A model generated the notes under the pieces. The model was not told the DNA's origin. It searched no databases and saw only the letters and a list, made by a program, of their open reading frames with translations. Of a DNA stretch of 64,000 nt, positions 61,408-64,000 are shown one piece after another; the first letter of the stretch is position 1, and every line of letters starts with the position of its first letter. This DNA is from DASSYK01 sp036258315. GTDB lineage: Bacteria; Actinomycetota; Thermoleophilia; Solirubrobacterales; 70-9. The stretch lies in contig DATADX010000042.1 in NCBI GenBank assembly GCA_036258315.1, positions 27,322 to 91,321 of the forward strand, written 5' to 3'. A program made the position numbers and the translations under genes.

Positions 61408-62031
61408 GTGCTCGTCGTCGGCCTCGGCAATCCGGGCTCGCGCTACGCCGCGACCCGGCACAACGTCGGATTCGAGGTCGCCGACGAGCTGGCGCGCCGC
61501 TGGCAGCTGCCGAAGGCGAGCAAGCGGTTCGGCGGCCTGATCGCCGAGGGCCGCACCCGCCCCGGCGGCCCGCGAGTCGCGGTGCTGCTGCCGCAGACCT
61601 TCATGAACGAGAGCGGCACGGCCGCGGGCCCCGCCCGGGGGTCACTCGGCGTGCCGCTGGACCGGATCGTGGTCCTGCACGACGAGATCGACCTTCCCTT
61701 CGGAGAGGTGCGCAGCAAGCTGGGGGGCGGCCTCGCCGGCCACAACGGGCTCAAGAGCCTGGGGCAGGGCCTCGGCGGCCCGGACTTCTGGCGGGTACGC
61801 TCGGGGGTCGGTCGACCGGACAGCAGCGATCCCGAGATCGTCTCGGCCCACGTGCTGGGCAGATTCAGCGAACCGCGCGAGGACGTCGTCGCCCTGATCG
61901 GTGCCTCAGCCGACGAGGCCGAGCGCCTGGTCGAGCGCATCGTCGAGGAGGACGGCGAGGTGGCCGGCCCCGGACGCGTGAGCCGGGGCTCGTCCCCGGC
62001 GAAGAACGATATGCCGGAGGAGCCGGCCTGA
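61408..62031 (+). CDS. pth: Peptidyl-tRNA hydrolase
   Basis: 207 residues. Recycles peptidyl-tRNA. N-terminus VVGLGNPGSRYAATRHNVGFEVAD with the active-site His region, LPQTFMNESG and LHDEIDLPFG. The C-terminal 25 residues contain a GPGRVSRGSSP stretch coded by a palindromic sequence. The frame is open upstream to the previous stop (LALFRRSRKRRERRED), so a non-ATG start further up is possible. ATG of the next gene overlaps its stop. Confidence 0.92.
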   Translation: MLVVGLGNPGSRYAATRHNVGFEVADELARRWQLPKASKRFGGLIAEGRTRPGGPRVAVLLPQTFMNESGTAAGPARGSLGVPLDRIVVLHDEIDLPFGEVRSKLGGGLAGHNGLKSLGQGLGGPDFWRVRSGVGRPDSSDPEIVSAHVLGRFSEPREDVVALIGASADEAERLVERIVEEDGEVAGPGRVSRGSSPAKNDMPEEPA

Positions 62032-62759
62032 TGGCGAAGCCGCTGACCAGCTACTCCGTGGACGAGGCCGGCGTCGCGCTCTTGCGCCTCGAGCGCGAGC
62101 AGGCCCGCAATGCGATGAACACGCAGATGCTGGAGGAGATGCTCGGGCACCTGGCCGCGGCGCGCGGGGACGACGCGGTGCGCGTGCTGGTGATCTCCTC
62201 CAACGACCACCTCGGCCTCTCGGCGGGCGCCGACGTGCGCGAGGACCTCGCCGACGACGAGGCCAGGGTCCAGCGGATGCAGCTGTTCGCGGATCTCTAC
62301 GACGCGATCGTCTCCTTCCCGAAGCCGACGGTGGCAGCCTGCCATGGCTCGGTCGTCGGCGGCGGCGCCGAGGTCGCGGTGGCCTGTGACCTGCGCGTCG
62401 CGGGCGGAAACCTGAGGCTGAAGTTCCCAGGCGCCGAGCTCGGGGTCCCTGTAGGCCCGGCCAGGCTCGTCACCCTCTGCGGCCTCTCGACCGCCAAGTA
62501 CCTGCTCCTCTCTTCCCGCAACGTCAGCGCCGATGAGGCGCTGCGGATGGGACTGGTCCATCGCGTCGCGCCCGCCGCACGTACCGAGGAGGCCGCGATC
62601 GAGCTCGCCACCGAGGTCGCCGCCCACCCGCCCGAGTCGGTGGCGCGGATCAAGCGCATGCTGCAGGACTGGGACGGCGTCGTCGAGCGCTCGGCCGAGG
62701 AGGGCCGCGGCCAGGTCGAATGGCAGCGCTCAGGCCCCGGTCTGCCCCAGCGAGACTAA
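62031..62759 (+). CDS. Enoyl-CoA hydratase/isomerase family protein
   Basis: 242 residues, crotonase fold: EREQARNAMNTQMLEEML near the start, oxyanion segments NDHLGLSAGADVRE (~65) and HGSVVGGGAEVAVACDLRVA (~105-125). A hydratase Glu is replaced in part by GAELGVPVGPARL. TGATG overlap with pth. Role in fatty-acyl catabolism is inferred. Confidence 0.85.
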   Translation: MAKPLTSYSVDEAGVALLRLEREQARNAMNTQMLEEMLGHLAAARGDDAVRVLVISSNDHLGLSAGADVREDLADDEARVQRMQLFADLYDAIVSFPKPTVAACHGSVVGGGAEVAVACDLRVAGGNLRLKFPGAELGVPVGPARLVTLCGLSTAKYLLLSSRNVSADEALRMGLVHRVAPAARTEEAAIELATEVAAHPPESVARIKRMLQDWDGVVERSAEEGRGQVEWQRSGPGLPQRD

Positions 62760-62809
62760 CGGGCGGCCAGCGCCAGGAGCTCGGCCTCGCGCACTTCCAT
62801 TGCCGAGTC

Positions 62810-63451
62810 CTAGATCTCGCGGGCGCCGTCCCAGGCGACCCGTATGCCGAGCGCGATCAGCACCGTGCCGGTCAGGCGCTCGAGGAAATGGCGGACGCGC
62901 GGGGCGCGCATCGCCTCACCCACGCGGGCGACGGCGTAGCCGTAGCCCAGCAGCCAGACCAGGCTGAGCGCCTCGAAGACGACGGTCAGCACCATCACCT
63001 GCGCGAAGAAGCTGCCGTCGTCCGAGGCGAAGCTGGGCAGCACCGAGATGAAGAAGACCACCAGCTTCGGGTTCAGCACGTTGGTGACGAATCCCTGGCG
63101 AAAGGCGCTGCCACCCGTGAAGCGGCGCGCCGGCCCGAGCATCCAGTCGTCGTCCTCGCCGACCCGCTTGAAGGAGGCGCGCCAGGCCTGGACCCCGAGG
63201 AAGACGAGGTATGCGCCGCCGAGCAGCTTGACCACGGCGTAGGCGGTCGCCGATGCCTTCAGCAGCGCCGAGAGGCCGACCGAGGCCGCCAGCGCATGCA
63301 CGAGGATGCCGGCGCAGATCCCGAGCGTCGTCAGCGGCACCGCCGAGCGGCCCGAGACCAGGGCGTTGCGCGCGACCAGCGCCATGTCGGGACCGGGCGT
63401 GATGACCAGGATCGCGGCGACTCCGCAGAAGGCGAGCAGCTCGGGCGGCAC
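62810..63451 (-). CDS. LysE family exporter
   Basis: 213 residues, six predicted transmembrane helices; LysE/RhtB family motif ITPGPDMALVARNAL (~18) and NVLNPKLVVFFISVLP (~125). Probably exports an amino acid or related metabolite. GTG start, 6 nt after TAGCCT. Convergent with the ech gene. Confidence 0.88.
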   Translation of the reverse strand: MPPELLAFCGVAAILVITPGPDMALVARNALVSGRSAVPLTTLGICAGILVHALAASVGLSALLKASATAYAVVKLLGGAYLVFLGVQAWRASFKRVGEDDDWMLGPARRFTGGSAFRQGFVTNVLNPKLVVFFISVLPSFASDDGSFFAQVMVLTVVFEALSLVWLLGYGYAVARVGEAMRAPRVRHFLERLTGTVLIALGIRVAWDGAREI

Positions 63452-63457
63452 GGCAAC

Positions 63458-63463
63458 AGGCTA
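63458..63463 (-). promoter_or_regulatory. -10 element (TAGCCT) for the LysE gene
   Basis: Six nt before the GTG at 63451. Confidence 0.45.
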
Positions 63464-63565
63464 GTCCCGATTGCACCTCCCAGATAGGATCGAATAACGC
63501 CGGGCCCCTGCCCGGTTCGATGGCCGGACACCTGATCCGGTCATTCGTCGTGCCCGCTCACGCAG

Positions 63566-64000
63566 ATGACGCTCAGACCTCTTCTTGACATAGCCCAGCG
63601 GCACGGATTGGCGAAAGGGCTGGCCGCCGCCCTGCGCGAGGGCCGCGTGGAGGCCCACGCGTCCTCAGCCGTCCGCCCCTACCTGCTCGCCGCCCTGCTC
63701 GAGTCCCCGGAAGGCCCCGCCGATCGCCCCGCGCTGATCGTCACGGCCGATGACCGCTCGGCCCGCGACCTCGCGGCCGACCTGCACGCCTTCCTGGCGC
63801 CCAGGCGCGTGCACCTCTATCCCTCGCGAGGGACCGGCTACCTCTCGCACGTCGCGCCGCCGCCCCATCTGGCGGGCCTGCGCGTCGCCGCCCTCGACGC
63901 GCTGACCGGCGCCGGAGCGCGCCCGGTGGTGGTCGCCAGCGCCATCGCCCTGGCCGAGGCCGTTCCCGATCCCGAGCTGCGGCCGGACGGCATCTCCCTG
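63566..64000 (+). CDS. mfd: Transcription-repair coupling factor Mfd, 5' part
   Basis: 145 codons visible, running off the window. MTLRPLLDIAQRHGLAKGLA, ALIVTADDRSARDLAADL, VHLYPSRGTGYLSHVAPPPHLAGLRVAAL and VVVASAIALAEAVPDPE match the N-terminal UvrB-like domain of Mfd. The helicase motors lie outside the window. Position downstream of pth is typical of actinobacteria. It was not in the called ORFs because it has no stop in the window. Confidence 0.82.
   Translation, partial: MTLRPLLDIAQRHGLAKGLAAALREGRVEAHASSAVRPYLLAALLESPEGPADRPALIVTADDRSARDLAADLHAFLAPRRVHLYPSRGTGYLSHVAPPPHLAGLRVAALDALTGAGARPVVVASAIALAEAVPDPELRPDGISL

Noticed and set aside
61966..62003. Third full copy of the 22-nt repeat in pth
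   Set aside because: Only 11 nt are identical, so it is reported as a possible relative, not a copy.

Overview
The window is GC-rich throughout and almost fully coding. It looks like a chromosomal segment of an actinobacterium, most likely class Thermoleophilia (Solirubrobacter/Conexibacter-like). The grounds are: secreted Ca-binding-repeat and choice-of-anchor proteins with Cys/Lys-rich C-terminal tails, secreted PQQ-type sugar dehydrogenases with PKD and F5/8C modules, an SDH built from A, B and a CCG-type subunit, actinobacterial gene neighbourhoods (rsmA-ispE, glmU-prs, rplY-pth-mfd), and many promoters of the form TANNNT 5-10 nt before a start codon. The taxonomic call is inference. I saw no insertion sequence, prophage, CRISPR array or rRNA. 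One tRNA (Gln, anticodon TTG) is present.

Layout. 1-5.3 kb: a 5'-truncated choice-of-anchor/Ca-repeat protein, asd, and a second Ca-repeat protein on the opposite strand. 5.4-10.6 kb: an NhaP-type antiporter and a minus-strand succinate dehydrogenase operon (flavoprotein, Fe-S protein, CCG protein) with no membrane-anchor gene. 10.6-16.3 kb: an M50/CBS protease divergent from an M28 peptidase, a crotonase, and a TetR-AidB-like acyl-CoA dehydrogenase operon with a palindromic operator. 16.4-18.7 kb: icd-mdh, coupled by ATGA. 18.8-24 kb: a GT39-like membrane protein, a winged-helix protein, a D-2-hydroxyacid dehydrogenase, a fatty-acid-hydroxylase-like protein, a small four-Cys protein, a repeat cluster and an MBL hydrolase. 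23.6-27.1 kb: hsp20-lon and a membrane protein ending in an intrinsic terminator. 27.1-31.3 kb: an MBL hydrolase, TetR, an unknown protein, an R2-like diiron protein fused to an SCP2-like domain divergent from a TetR with a perfect operator, and a decayed cupin. 31.3-41 kb: glyS-GH31 and two tandem paralogous sugar dehydrogenases. 41-50.9 kb: FmdB, LCP, ROK kinase, rsmI, a RemA-like small protein, metG, a secreted protein, tatD, rsmA, ispE, a DedA-PAP2 fusion and a small membrane protein. 51-54.6 kb: a CdaR/PucR regulator, SRPBCC, tRNA-Gln, a DUF2225-like protein and a DJ-1/PfpI protein. 54.6-64 kb: glmU-prs, a structured intergenic region, a lipoprotein, GDPD, an ABC1 kinase, rplY, an acidic small protein, pth, a crotonase, LysE and the 5' end of mfd.

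Together these genes cover central carbon oxidation (icd, mdh, sdh), translation and rRNA modification (glyS, metG, rsmI, rsmA, rplY, pth, tRNA-Gln), envelope precursor synthesis (glmU, ispE, prs, LCP, PAP2), protein quality control (hsp20, lon) and a sizeable secretome. The least expected signals are the leaderless-promoter pattern, three very short upstream ORFs whose stop codon overlaps the next start, and a 22-nt repeat inserted in frame in two unrelated enzymes.
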